Source of the DNA: an uncultured Prevotellaceae bacterium
GTDB lineage: Bacteria > Bacteroidota > Bacteroidia > Bacteroidales > Bacteroidaceae
Direction: 5' to 3'
Length of the DNA stretch: 55,015 bases
NCBI GenBank assembly: GCA_902770845.1
Contig: CACXUV010000055.1
Location: 1 to 55,015 of the forward strand
Shown here: one piece after another, positions 26,521 to 35,763 of the stretch
Position numbering within the stretch: position 1 is the first letter of the stretch
Layout: every line of letters begins with the position of its first letter
Translations under genes and position numbers: made by a program
The notes under the pieces: generated by a model
The model's input: the letters and a program-made list of their open reading frames with translations, nothing else
The model's database searches: none
Told to the model about the DNA's origin: nothing

Positions 26521-28587
26521 TTAGAACTCGATGCTGCTGAGAATATCGTCGTCGACCAAATTGGGCATTGTGACTTTCAGACCGGGCGTGCGCTCCATTT
26601 CGCGCCGAATGGCATCCATCGAACCGCTGTTGCGGGCCCATGAGCGACGTGCAATGCCATTGTTTACATCCCAGAACAGCATTTGGCGTATGCGGCGGTC
26701 GCAGTCTTCGCTGCCGTCGATTACCATGCCGAAGCCACCGTTGATTACTTCGCCCCAGCCTACGCCGCCACCGTTGTGCAGACTCACCCATGTGGCACCA
26801 CGGAACGAGTCGCCAATGACGTTCTGCACAGCCATGTCGGCACACTTGTTGGAACCGTCGTAGATGTTGCTGGTTTCGCGGAAGGGTGAATCGGTGCCTG
26901 AAACGTCGTGGTGGTCGCGCCCCAGTACGACGGGACGGCTGATTTCGCCACGGCGAATGGCTGCGTTGAAGGCCAGCGCAATCTTGGTGCGCCCTTCGGC
27001 ATCGGCATAGAGAATGCGGGCTTGCGAACCCACAACAAGATTGTTGCGGCCTGCCTCGCGAATCCAGTGCAGGTTGTCCAAGAGCTGCCCCTTGATATCG
27101 TTGGTCACGTGGTGACTCATCTCTTCCAGCACTTCGGCGGCCAGGCGGTCGGTTGTCTCCAGGTCTTTGGGATTGCCGCTGGAGCACACCCAGCGGAAAG
27201 GACCGAAACCGTAGTCGAAGAACAGCGGCCCCATGATGTCCTGAACATAGCTGGGGTAACGGAACGCTGAGCGTTGCGCGTCGGACGTTGAACGCTCTGC
27301 GTAAACATCGGCCCCGGCGCGGCTGGCTTCAAGCAGGAAGGCATTGCCATAGTCGAAGAAATACATGCCACGGTCGGCCAGTCGGTTGATAGCTGCCACC
27401 TGGCGGCGCAGTGAAGCCTGCACGGCCTCCTTGAAGCGCTCGGGCTCTTCGGCCATCATGCGCTGCGACTCTTCTAATGAGTAGCCCACGGGGTAGTAGC
27501 CTCCTGCCCACGGGTTGTGCAGCGAGGTCTGGTCGCTGCCCAGGTCCACGCGAATGTCTTCTTCGGCCAAACGCTCCCACAAATCAACAACATTGCCCAC
27601 ATAAGCCATGGAAACGGGTGTGGCTGGGGGCTGAGACACGTTTCCTCCTTGTCTTGCTCTTATTTCTGCAATCACATCGTCAAGATTGTAGTAAAGCTTA
27701 TCCACCCAGCCCTGCTCAAAGCGTTTCTGTGCAGCCTTGGGATTGATTTCGGCCGTGACGCTCAGTACGCCGGCAATGTTGCCTGCCTTTGGCTGGGCAC
27801 CGCTCATGCCGCCCAGACCGGCTGTGACGAAAAGGGGAAGGGGGGATGTGGGCAAGGCCCCATCGCTTTCCTTTGTTCGTTCTTCACGGATTTTTCTCGC
27901 TGCATTCAGCACGGTAATCGTTGTGCCATGCACAATGCCCTGAGGACCAATATACATGTAGCTGCCTGCTGTCATCTGGCCGTACTGGCTCACGCCCAAG
28001 GCATTGTCGCGTTCCCAGTCGTCAGGCTTTGAGTAGTTGGGAATCACCATGCCGTTGGTCACCACCACGCGTGGAGCGTCTTTGTGTGAGGGAAACAGGC
28101 CCAGTGGGTGACCGCTGTACATCACCAGCGTTTGCTCGTCGGTCATTTCCGACAGGTATTTCATGACCAGTCGGTATTGCGCCCAGTTCTGAAACACGGC
28201 ACCGTTGCCACCGTAGGTAATCAGTTCGTGTGGGTGCTGTGCCACACGGGGATCCAGGTTGTTCTGAATCATCATCATGATGGCGGCAGCCTGCTGTGAA
28301 CGGTGCGGATATTCATCGATGGGGCGGGCATACATGGGGTAGGTGGGGCGGTAGCGGTGCATGTAGATGCGACCGTACTTTGTCAACTCTTCGACAAACT
28401 CTGGTGCCAGTTGCTTATGCAGACGCTGGGGAAAATAGCGCAGGGCGTTTCGCAAAGCCAGCTGTTTTTCGGCAGGCGAGAGAATGTCCTTGCGCTTGGG
28501 AGCATGATTCACGTTGGGGTCATAGGCGGGCATTTCGGGCAACTCTGCGGGAATGCCTATTCTGAGTTCTTCTTGAAAAGTGTTCAT
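26521..28587 (-). CDS. hutU: Urocanate hydratase
   Basis: Adds water to urocanate to give imidazolonepropionate, using tightly bound NAD+. 688 residues, the longer class of urocanase found in Bacteroidota. Conserved parts include ITYGGNGAVFQNWAQYRL, YSGHPLGLFPSHKDAPRVVV, FVTAGLGGMSGAQPKAG (nucleotide-binding), VDLGSDQTSLHNPWAGGYYP, FRWVCSSGNPKDLETTD and NGGGVGWGEVINGGFGM. A short low-complexity insertion (ESDGALPTSPLPL) precedes the glycine-rich loop. The gene follows ftcD by 29 bases. Confidence 0.96.
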   Translation of the reverse strand: MNTFQEELRIGIPAELPEMPAYDPNVNHAPKRKDILSPAEKQLALRNALRYFPQRLHKQLAPEFVEELTKYGRIYMHRYRPTYPMYARPIDEYPHRSQQAAAIMMMIQNNLDPRVAQHPHELITYGGNGAVFQNWAQYRLVMKYLSEMTDEQTLVMYSGHPLGLFPSHKDAPRVVVTNGMVIPNYSKPDDWERDNALGVSQYGQMTAGSYMYIGPQGIVHGTTITVLNAARKIREERTKESDGALPTSPLPLFVTAGLGGMSGAQPKAGNIAGVLSVTAEINPKAAQKRFEQGWVDKLYYNLDDVIAEIRARQGGNVSQPPATPVSMAYVGNVVDLWERLAEEDIRVDLGSDQTSLHNPWAGGYYPVGYSLEESQRMMAEEPERFKEAVQASLRRQVAAINRLADRGMYFFDYGNAFLLEASRAGADVYAERSTSDAQRSAFRYPSYVQDIMGPLFFDYGFGPFRWVCSSGNPKDLETTDRLAAEVLEEMSHHVTNDIKGQLLDNLHWIREAGRNNLVVGSQARILYADAEGRTKIALAFNAAIRRGEISRPVVLGRDHHDVSGTDSPFRETSNIYDGSNKCADMAVQNVIGDSFRGATWVSLHNGGGVGWGEVINGGFGMVIDGSEDCDRRIRQMLFWDVNNGIARRSWARNSGSMDAIRREMERTPGLKVTMPNLVDDDILSSIEF

Positions 28588-28616
28588 GTTTTTTTGTTTT
28601 TGGGACTTATAGGACC

Positions 28617-30392
28617 TTATAGTTTGCTTTCAACAATAGTCATGATTTCTTTTTCGGCCTCATTGGCTTGTGCTATAAGGACGTTGGCTTCGGCAATGAG
28701 GTGTTCGGCTGTGGCGCGGTCTTTCAGTTGGGCTGCATTGATCTTCACGTTCAGGCCAGCACCTAGCACGGCGGCACGGGCTGCCAGTGCTCCTACACCG
28801 GCATCGCTCACGCTGGCAGGATTGCCTTCCTGGGCCATGGCTTTGCAAATGGCAAAGGCGCAGTGGCTGGCTTGCATCGTGCGCAAGGGCACCTGGGCAG
28901 CATGGAGTGTGGCCTGCTGAATGGCTTCAGTGCGTGCGGCGCGCTCATCGTCGGTCTTCTTGGGCAAGCTAAAGGCATCCATAATACGGTTGAAGGCGGC
29001 GGTGTCTTCATCGACCAGGACCAGCAACTCGCTCATCAGGGCCTGTCCCTGATTGGCCCAGTCACTGAACTCCTTCCAGCGGTCGTCCCATCCTGCCTTG
29101 TGCGACGACAGGTTGGCCACCATTGTTCCCAAAGCAGCACCCAGCGCGCCCATATAGGCGGCAATGGTTCCGCCGCCAGGTGCGGGGCTTTCGCGGCTGG
29201 TTTCTTGGGCAAAAGCCTTGACGCTGAGGCTGGCAAGTGGTGTGGAGGTGGCAGAATGGCTTCCTGCTGTTGTGGTGCGGTCTTCAATCATATACTCAAT
29301 GACCTTTTCTCGTGGGTTGAAGGGCTTCAGATCGTCCAGTCCCATTGATTTGATGGCAATCTTCATGATGTCGTCTTCAGGAATGCCCACAGAACGGTGT
29401 TGCTTTTCCAGAAAATATTTGCCGGCATCAATCAGGGCCTTCTTGGGCACTAACCCCACGATTTCGGTGCCCGTGACGCGCAGACCACGGTTCTGGGCGC
29501 AACGACACACCTCGTCGAAAGCTACGTGCAGGGGCGTCACGCTCAGGTTGGTCATGTTCATCGACACCTGCGCAATGCCGTATTCATCAATATACCAGCC
29601 AATGGCTTTGGTGCACTTCAATGTGCCAGGAATCATCACGGGCTGTCCGTTGGCATCGAGTACAGGCTTTCCGGTAATGGCGTTGCCTTCGCGCTTGGGG
29701 CGCCCCTTTTCGCGCACGTCGAACGCAATGGCATTGGCACGCCGTGTACTGGTGGTGTTCAGGTTCCAGTTCACGGCAATCAGGAAATCGCGGGCTCCTA
29801 CAGCCGTGCAGCCAGTACGCATGATTGCTGACATATCAACTTGTCTACCTGTCAACTCGTCATCCTGACCACTCGTCAACTCGGCAGTTAAAGGCATATA
29901 ATCGGGCCGCTTCTCAGGGTTGGTTAGTTTTTCATGCAGCGCCTCATATTCACCTTCGCGGCAAACAGCCAGGTTCTTGCGCTCGGGGCGCAGGGCGGCT
30001 GCCTCGTAAGCATAGCATGGGATACCGGCTTCGTTGGCCAAACGGACAGCTAACTGACGGGCCAGCTGGGCGCATTCGTTGAGCGAAATGCCACTCACGG
30101 GGATTAGGGGCAGTACGTCGGTGGCTCCCATGCGGGGGTGGGCACCGTGATGCTTGCGCATGTCGATCACTTCGCCTGCTTTCTTGGCACAGCGGAAGGC
30201 GGCTTCGCACACGGCTTCGGGACTGCCCACGAAGGTCACCACCGTGCGGTTAGTAGCTTCGCCTGGATCTACGTCGAGCAGGCAAATGCCTTCCACACTC
30301 TCTATAGCATCGGTTATTTGCTTCACAATGCTCATGTCGCGCCCCTCACTGAAGTTGGGCACGCACTCAATAATCTGTCTTTCTTCCAGCAT
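28617..30392 (-). CDS. ftcD: Fused glutamate formimidoyltransferase / formimido-THF cyclodeaminase
   Basis: 591 residues from MLEERQIIECVPNFSEG. Residues 1-330 are the formimidoyltransferase, with ECVPNFSEGRD, KHHGAHPRMGATDVLPLIP and GWYIDEYGIAQVSMN. Residues 390-591 are the cyclodeaminase, with ESPAPGGGTIAAYMGALGAALG and VNLSSHK-like helices. This matches the mammalian-type fusion. It moves the formimino group of formiminoglutamate to tetrahydrofolate and releases ammonia, giving glutamate and methenyl-THF, and it explains why no hutG is seen. The open frame extends 97 codons upstream, but a promoter at 30425-30456 lies inside that extension. First gene of the hut operon. Confidence 0.95.
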   Translation of the reverse strand: MLEERQIIECVPNFSEGRDMSIVKQITDAIESVEGICLLDVDPGEATNRTVVTFVGSPEAVCEAAFRCAKKAGEVIDMRKHHGAHPRMGATDVLPLIPVSGISLNECAQLARQLAVRLANEAGIPCYAYEAAALRPERKNLAVCREGEYEALHEKLTNPEKRPDYMPLTAELTSGQDDELTGRQVDMSAIMRTGCTAVGARDFLIAVNWNLNTTSTRRANAIAFDVREKGRPKREGNAITGKPVLDANGQPVMIPGTLKCTKAIGWYIDEYGIAQVSMNMTNLSVTPLHVAFDEVCRCAQNRGLRVTGTEIVGLVPKKALIDAGKYFLEKQHRSVGIPEDDIMKIAIKSMGLDDLKPFNPREKVIEYMIEDRTTTAGSHSATSTPLASLSVKAFAQETSRESPAPGGGTIAAYMGALGAALGTMVANLSSHKAGWDDRWKEFSDWANQGQALMSELLVLVDEDTAAFNRIMDAFSLPKKTDDERAARTEAIQQATLHAAQVPLRTMQASHCAFAICKAMAQEGNPASVSDAGVGALAARAAVLGAGLNVKINAAQLKDRATAEHLIAEANVLIAQANEAEKEIMTIVESKL

Positions 30393-30424
30393 GTTGTGTT
30401 CTTGTTGTTTTAGGTTTCTGCATG

Positions 30425-30456
30425 CAAATTTACTTTTTTTGCAATAAACAACCAAA
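30425..30456 (-). promoter_or_regulatory. Promoter of ftcD-hutU-hutH operon
   Basis: On the minus strand, TTTG (30453-30456), 20-base spacer and TAAATTTG (30425-30432), 32 bases before the ftcD ATG. Confidence 0.78.
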
Positions 30457-30532
30457 CATTTTGTGGAAAAAGAGGCTCGGACAAAGTGAAAAGATAGAAA
30501 ACTCCTACGGATATATGCAATTAAAAGAAATA

Positions 30533-30577
30533 AAAAAATCCGGTTGACTTGCTTTACAGCAATGACAACCGGATTTT
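30533..30577 (-). terminator. Rho-independent terminator of lysozyme-like gene
   Basis: AAAATCCGGTTG pairs perfectly with CAACCGGATTTT (12 bp); an inner TTGC/GCAA pair closes the loop. On the minus strand it is followed by a T-rich run. It separates the gene from the hut promoter. Confidence 0.85.
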
Positions 30578-30607
30578 GTATGAGTTCAATTAAACATACG
30601 CTTATGC

Positions 30608-31045
30608 TTATTTGAGGAGTCGCATCACCTTTGCGAGGTAATTGTTGGTGGCCTTGATGCCGTAGCGTGGGCCGCCGTTCCACGAACGAATTGCTTTCTC
30701 TACATTATTCGTCTTGTTGTAGTGCGACTGAATCAGAAGGAACATTTCTTTCGATTTCTCGACGTTGTAGCGGTCGTTCATCGTAAAGCGCTTGTCACTC
30801 TTGCGATTCTTCAAAATCTCATTGCATTCCTCCACGAGGATGGGAGTGATTTGCATGGCGCCTACCGAGTTCCCACTCACGGCGCGGGCGTTTCCTTCGC
30901 TCTCTACTTGAATGATGGCCTCCATTACAGGAGTCCAGTCAAACGATGCTGAGCTGTTGTTTCCTTTTGTGGCTGCCGAGGCTGCCATTGGAATCAGTGA
31001 CAGAATTGTCAAGCTCAGACATACATTCTTCACTAAATTCTTCAT
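30608..31045 (-). CDS. Secreted lysozyme-like / lytic transglycosylase-type protein
   Basis: A 145-residue protein with a signal peptide (MKNLVKNVCLSLTILSLIPMAASA). The core matches the goose-type/SLT lysozyme fold: IIQVESEGNARAVSGNSVGAMQI, with the catalytic-type Glu in VESEGN and the downstream G-x-MQI, then SWNGGPRYGIKATNNYLAKV, typical of the C-terminal part. It probably cleaves peptidoglycan in the periplasm. It is near the minimum size for the family. It is a single gene with a TACCTTTG box at 31116-31123 and a strong terminator. Confidence 0.8.
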   Translation of the reverse strand: MKNLVKNVCLSLTILSLIPMAASAATKGNNSSASFDWTPVMEAIIQVESEGNARAVSGNSVGAMQITPILVEECNEILKNRKSDKRFTMNDRYNVEKSKEMFLLIQSHYNKTNNVEKAIRSWNGGPRYGIKATNNYLAKVMRLLK

Positions 31046-31115
31046 AATTTTTATTTTGAGGCTTCTCTCATCACGAGAGTAGCGTGTTATCCGCGATTTT
31101 CACTCAAATCGTGTG

Positions 31116-31123
31116 CAAAGGTA
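31116..31123 (-). promoter_or_regulatory. Putative -7 box of lysozyme-like gene
   Basis: TACCTTTG on the minus strand, 70 bases before the ATG. The implied leader contains a short hairpin around CTCTC...GAGAG. No clear -33 is seen. Confidence 0.45.
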
Positions 31124-31259
31124 ACGGGTTTTTTCTTGTCGGAAAGAATGTTTCTTGCATTTTGTGCGCACACAGCCGACTTTTCTTGACTCACGTCAAT
31201 TATTGTCCTCCCCAAAAGTTTGCCTCTCTGTTCTCTGTTTTCATCCTCTTCAATCTCTT

Positions 31260-33842
31260 CTATTCCAGGTCTACTACCGTGATTCCTGCTCCACCGAACT
31301 GCACGTGTTCGTCACGGAAATGAGCCACGCCTGGCACTGTGGCCAGATATTGACGGATGAGCTGGCGCAGAATGCCTGTGCCTGTGCCGTGAAGGATGCG
31401 AACGCGTGGCATGCCTACAAGAATAGCGTCGTCAATGAAATAGGTAACGGCGTTGATGGCTTCGTCGCCGCGCATACCGCGCACGTCAATGTCTTGACGG
31501 AAGTTCAACTTTCGCTGGTCAATGGCGTTGCGCGTTTCGTTAGACAGGCTGGCATAGCTGCCTACAAGCTGAGCGTTGCGTTCTTCTGCCTTAGTCGCTT
31601 CATGCTTGGGAGCTTTGGCTGCTTCCAGACGGTCGAGCCGCATCTTGGTGCGCATGCTGCCAAAGATGATGGTGGCCATCTTGCCGTCGATGCTGTCGAT
31701 GGTGCCAATGGAGGTGAGACCCTTGATGCGCACGGTGGAGCCAACGGAGAATGGAACTCTTTCAACTGCATTCGATGGGAGGGGATTGTTATTTTCATCT
31801 TGAGTGGTATCAGTTCCCTCAGGCACCGGAAGTGTGGCTTTCTTCTTCCGCCGTTCTTCCTTTCGCTTCTTTCGTTCCTCAATCTGGCGCATCTTGCGCT
31901 CAATCATTTCGTCGTTAGCCTTGGTGTCAATCTCGTCGACCTCCTGCTTGAAGACGTTTAGTTCTTCACGTATGCGGCGTGTGGCCTCTTTCTCTGCCTG
32001 TGCCTCACGTATTTCGCGAATGGCATTTTCTATTTTCTTGTTTGTTTGGCTCAGCAGTTCCTCAGCCTGCTCCTTAGCCCGCCGCAGAATCTGTTTGCGC
32101 TCCTGCTCAATTTCCTCAATGCTGGCCTCCAGTCGCTCACCACTTGCGGCCAGTCGCTTCTCATGTTGGTGAATGGTTTGCCGTTTGCCTTCCCAGTAGC
32201 GCTTGTCACGTACGATGTCTTGCAGATATTTGTCACTCTGAATGTAGTCGCGTCCCACGATGTCGCTGGCTTCCTGAATAACTTCTTCGGGTAGCCCTGT
32301 TTTGCGTGCTATCTCGATGGCAAAGCTGCTGCCCGGTTGGCCAATGCTGAGCTGGAACAGTGCTTGCATTTCGTGGCGATCATAGAGCATGGCTCCGTTT
32401 ACCACGCCGTCATGCTCGTCGGCAAAATGTTTCAGGTTCTGATAGTGGGTGGTGATGACTCCAAAGGCTTGTTTCTGCCAGAATTGCTTCAGCACAGCCT
32501 CGGCAATGGCTCCGCCAATGGTGGGTTCGGTGCCGCCGCCAAACTCGTCAATTAATAATAAGGTGTTGGCGTTGGCATGACGTATCATCATCTTCATGTT
32601 CATCAGGTGGCTGGAGTAGGTTGATAGATCATCTTCGATGCTCTGCTCATCGCCAATGTCAATCATGATGTTCTGAAAAATTCCGCATGTGGAACGGTCG
32701 CCTATGGGCACCGACAGACCACACTGCAGCATGTACTGCAAGAGTCCCACAGTCTTGAGACATACCGATTTGCCGCCAGCATTGGGACCTGAGATGATGA
32801 GTAAGCGGCCATCGGCTTTTAGCTCAATATCGAGTGGCACCACTTTCTTGCCCTGCTTTTCCAAAGAGAGGGCCAGTAGTGGGTGGACAGCATGAATCCA
32901 ATCGATGTGGGGCGTGTCAAGCAGCCTGGGCTCAATAGCTTTGAGCAGATTGGCCAGTTCGGCCTTGGCATGGATGAGGTCGATGGTGGCCAGGAATTGG
33001 TAGGAGTCGAGAATCTCCTTGACATGGGGACGCACCTCGTCACTGAATACTGTTAGGATGCGCACAATCTCGCGTCGCTCTTCAGCTTCCAGTTCGCGTA
33101 TGCGGTTGTTCGCTTCAACCACCTCTGCAGGCTCAATGAACACGGTCTTGCCCGTGGCGCTCTCGTCATGGACTATGCCGTTGATACGGCGCTTCACGCT
33201 GGGCGATACGGGAATCATCAGTCGGCCGTCGCGCATGGTAGGGGCTGTGTCTTTGTCAACCAGCCCTTCGCGTTGGGCTGAATGTAAAATGGTATAAAGC
33301 GTGCGTGAGATGCTTCCCTCCGTTTTTTGCAGTTCATTGCGAATGCTGGCCAGTACCATCGAGGCTCCGTCCTTGATGCGTCCGTATTTGTCGATGATAG
33401 AGTCGATGCGACGTGTCATGGCAGGAAACGTCATCACGCCTTCGGTCAGGCGGTGAAGGGCAGGGTAAGGATAGTTCGATGCAGAATCGTTGTCACTGTC
33501 ATTTTCGCCACGATTCAGATAGGCCACAATCCGTATGATGGTTTCCAGTGAGCGGCGCAGATCGAACACCTCGTTTTCTTCCAGGTGGGTGCCTGTCATG
33601 CGTATGCGAGCCACAGCTTCGCGCACGTCAAAAAAATATTGTAGTGGAAAGTCGTCGGCTTTTTCTTGTAGACGGCGAAATTCGTTCACCTGTTCAAGCC
33701 ATTCGGCCACCTCTTCGTGTTGGGTGGAGAAAACCATCTCGTTCACCTTTTCTCGTCCTAGCGAACTCAGACAGCGTTCTTTTAGAAGCGTGCGAATGTC
33801 ACTGAATCCAATCTTTTGCTCGTAATTGTTTGGGTAAATCAT
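31260..33842 (-). CDS. mutS2: MutS2 family endonuclease/ribosome-rescue ATPase with Smr domain
   Basis: 860 residues, slightly longer than Bacillus MutS2 (785). Residues 1-320 are the clamp/lever part. The ABC-type ATPase shows Walker A ISGPNAGGKSVCLKT, DEQSIEDDLSTYSSH and Walker B NTLLLIDEFGGGTEP, then ITTHYQNLKHF. A long charged coiled coil (residues 560-680) and a KOW-like segment follow. The Smr domain is at the C-terminus (FRQDIDVRGMRGDEAINAV, RILHGTGTGILRQLI). Members suppress homologous recombination or split collided ribosomes. A TACCTTTG box at 33848-33855 ends only 5 bases before the ATG, so the transcript may be nearly leaderless. Confidence 0.93.
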   Translation of the reverse strand: MIYPNNYEQKIGFSDIRTLLKERCLSSLGREKVNEMVFSTQHEEVAEWLEQVNEFRRLQEKADDFPLQYFFDVREAVARIRMTGTHLEENEVFDLRRSLETIIRIVAYLNRGENDSDNDSASNYPYPALHRLTEGVMTFPAMTRRIDSIIDKYGRIKDGASMVLASIRNELQKTEGSISRTLYTILHSAQREGLVDKDTAPTMRDGRLMIPVSPSVKRRINGIVHDESATGKTVFIEPAEVVEANNRIRELEAEERREIVRILTVFSDEVRPHVKEILDSYQFLATIDLIHAKAELANLLKAIEPRLLDTPHIDWIHAVHPLLALSLEKQGKKVVPLDIELKADGRLLIISGPNAGGKSVCLKTVGLLQYMLQCGLSVPIGDRSTCGIFQNIMIDIGDEQSIEDDLSTYSSHLMNMKMMIRHANANTLLLIDEFGGGTEPTIGGAIAEAVLKQFWQKQAFGVITTHYQNLKHFADEHDGVVNGAMLYDRHEMQALFQLSIGQPGSSFAIEIARKTGLPEEVIQEASDIVGRDYIQSDKYLQDIVRDKRYWEGKRQTIHQHEKRLAASGERLEASIEEIEQERKQILRRAKEQAEELLSQTNKKIENAIREIREAQAEKEATRRIREELNVFKQEVDEIDTKANDEMIERKMRQIEERKKRKEERRKKKATLPVPEGTDTTQDENNNPLPSNAVERVPFSVGSTVRIKGLTSIGTIDSIDGKMATIIFGSMRTKMRLDRLEAAKAPKHEATKAEERNAQLVGSYASLSNETRNAIDQRKLNFRQDIDVRGMRGDEAINAVTYFIDDAILVGMPRVRILHGTGTGILRQLIRQYLATVPGVAHFRDEHVQFGGAGITVVDLE

Positions 33843-34005
33843 GGGTGCAAAGGTACTACTTTTAATTGAGAGTTGATTGTTGTGGGTTGATTGTTTTTTG
33901 TGTGTCTGTTGTTAATCTTTGTTAAGCTGTAAACAATTATCAATTCTTAATTCTCAATTTTCAATTAATTGTCGTACCTTTGCATCCGCTTTTCAGAGCA
34001 CTCAA

Positions 34006-34093
34006 GGAGAGATGGTAGAGTGGTCGATTACAGCGGTCTTGAAAACCGCCGTGCTGAGAGGCACCGGGGGTTCGAATCCCTCTCTCTCCGCCA
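34006..34093 (+). tRNA. tRNA-Ser (anticodon UGA)
   Basis: The acceptor stem GGAGAGA (34006-34012) pairs with TCTCTCC (34083-34089), with CCA encoded at 34091-34093. The anticodon loop CTTGAAA (34038-34044) carries TGA at 34040-34042. A long variable arm and T-loop TTCGAAT (34071-34077) identify a class II serine tRNA. A TACCTTTG box at 33975-33982 is a likely promoter. Its 3' end is the left boundary of the integrated element. Confidence 0.95.
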
Positions 34094-34222
34094 AAATGAC
34101 TTAAAAGATGAGTAAAGAAAACGCAAGATGAGACATAAAAAACGTGTTATAAATTTGTTAGAGCATGGTATTCTGCATGGTAGAAAGCAAAATACCTCCT
34201 ATCATGTATGTTTTTGCCTTTT

Positions 34223-34246
34223 GGGTCGTGAAAATGTTAATATACG
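34223..34246 (+). repeat. 24-bp end site, left copy
   Basis: A 24-base sequence containing GAAAATGTTAATATA, identical at 22 of 24 positions to 41804-41827, in direct orientation. It sits between attL and the HTH/integrase genes. Candidates are integrase arm sites, excisionase sites or operators for one shared regulator. Confidence 0.75.
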
Positions 34247-34327
34247 TCTTTTTTTTTTGCAAGACCCCTTGTTCGAGGAAAAAACATTTCCTTTGCAGCA
34301 GATTTTTAATTTCAAAACGCGAAGGTT

Positions 34328-34594
34328 ATGAAGAAAGAAGAAATGGTTAGGCTGACAAATATGATCGCCGAAAGAACCGCAGACATTGTGATTGAACGTC
34401 TCAATGGTTCCACTGCTACCAAGGTGGATGATGACGAGTACGTGGATAGTAAAGAAGCTGCCCGCATCTTGGATGTCACACCCCGTTATCTCTGCTCAAT
34501 GAAGGACAAGTTCCCCCACAAGAAAGTTGGCAATCACAGCCAAGGCCGCGTTCTTTTCAAAAAGAGCGAACTGTTAGCTAACTATATCAAGTAA
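34328..34594 (+). CDS. Helix-turn-helix excisionase-like protein
   Basis: 88 residues. The N-terminal helix-rich part (KEEMVRLTNMIAERTADIVIERL) is followed by a MerR/excisionase-type winged helix-turn-helix: YVDSKEAARILDVTPRYLCSMKDK, then GRVLFKKSELLANYI. Small proteins of this kind next to an integrase usually set the direction of recombination or regulate int. It lies 5 bases before the integrase gene, so the two are co-transcribed. Confidence 0.8.
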   Translation: MKKEEMVRLTNMIAERTADIVIERLNGSTATKVDDDEYVDSKEAARILDVTPRYLCSMKDKFPHKKVGNHSQGRVLFKKSELLANYIK

Positions 34595-34599
34595 GAAGA

Positions 34600-35763
34600 A
34601 TGAGAACAGCCGTCGAGATTCCAGTCGTGTCTCTTATATATAACAGATATAAGAAAGCATCGGCTACACAGGATGCCGTCATAGAGATTCGTGTCTATTA
34701 TGACGGTAAGGCAAAATACATGTCTACCCGAATCCGAGTATTCCCAAAAGAATGGCAACGAGGTCGGGTAGTCGGGCGTGTGGATGCCGTTATCCTGAAC
34801 AAACAACTCGATAGGCTTCTCATTGACGTACGCCAGATTGTATATGACATGTACGATGCAGGTCACATAGATATCGACGCAATACCCTCCCGACTGATGG
34901 CGAAGCGTAAGCCCAACGTCACGTTCCTCTATTTCTGTGAAGAGCGGACCAAAATCAGGAAGCATGGGAACTCAGTTGATAGTCAGGAACGTTACGATCG
35001 CTTTCTTCGTTTTCTGAAGGAATACGGCAAGATAAAGACGTTCTATGACCTAACAGAGTTAAAGGTGATGGAGCTTGACAAGCATCTGAAAAAGAAAAAT
35101 GACATGAAAGCGAAGAGCCGCTGGAACAACTACCATCGTTTCCTCAACTCATTCATCCTCGATGCTCAGAAAGAAGGCCTCATTCAGCAGAATCCCTACG
35201 ACCGTGTGAAGATAGACAAGGGCAGTGACTATGATGGAATAGAGAAATACCTATCTCCAGAAGAGTTTCAAAAGCTGCGTACGGCATCCATGCCAGAAGC
35301 ACGACTGGAACGAGTACGCGATCTCTTTGTGTTTCATGCTTATACCTGCATGAGTTATCATGACCTGAGAGCTTTTGACGAAAAGAAAATCCGTGAGGTC
35401 GACGGCAAAAAGGTGTATGTGGGTCATCGTGGTAAGACCAAGATAGAGTTTACAGTGCCGATGCTAACACCTGCTATAGAGATATTGAAGAAATACAAAG
35501 GCAAATTGCCGATGCTAAGCAATGTGAAGTACAATGAGTACATCAAGGAGGTGGTTAAAGCAGCTGGCATAGATAAACCTGTCACGACTCACTGGGCCAG
35601 GCACACTGGGGCCACTTTACTTTTGAATGCTGGAGTTCCCATTGAGGTTGTCTCGAAGGTATGTGGGCATAGCAGCATTAAAATGACGGAAAAAATATAC
35701 GCAAAGCTGCTGCCAAAGACAGTAGTGGCCGTTGTTAACGAAATAGAAAACAAAATAATATGA
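34600..35763 (+). CDS. int: Tyrosine recombinase (integrase)
   Basis: 387 residues. The N-terminal arm-binding part begins YNRYKKASATQDAVIEIRVYY, a SAM-like core-binding domain covers about 110-210, and the catalytic domain follows. The C-terminal catalytic set is visible: HWARHTGATLLLNAG (HxxR), VCGHSSIKMTEKIYAK (GH and the Tyr nucleophile). The first catalytic arginine, normally in a 'TGLR' motif, is absent; the position reads AYTCMSYHDLRAF, as in IntDOT-type Bacteroidota integrases that tolerate its loss. It should recombine the element with the tRNA-Ser 3' end. Its stop overlaps the next start by 4 bases. Confidence 0.93.
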   Translation: MRTAVEIPVVSLIYNRYKKASATQDAVIEIRVYYDGKAKYMSTRIRVFPKEWQRGRVVGRVDAVILNKQLDRLLIDVRQIVYDMYDAGHIDIDAIPSRLMAKRKPNVTFLYFCEERTKIRKHGNSVDSQERYDRFLRFLKEYGKIKTFYDLTELKVMELDKHLKKKNDMKAKSRWNNYHRFLNSFILDAQKEGLIQQNPYDRVKIDKGSDYDGIEKYLSPEEFQKLRTASMPEARLERVRDLFVFHAYTCMSYHDLRAFDEKKIREVDGKKVYVGHRGKTKIEFTVPMLTPAIEILKKYKGKLPMLSNVKYNEYIKEVVKAAGIDKPVTTHWARHTGATLLLNAGVPIEVVSKVCGHSSIKMTEKIYAKLLPKTVVAVVNEIENKII

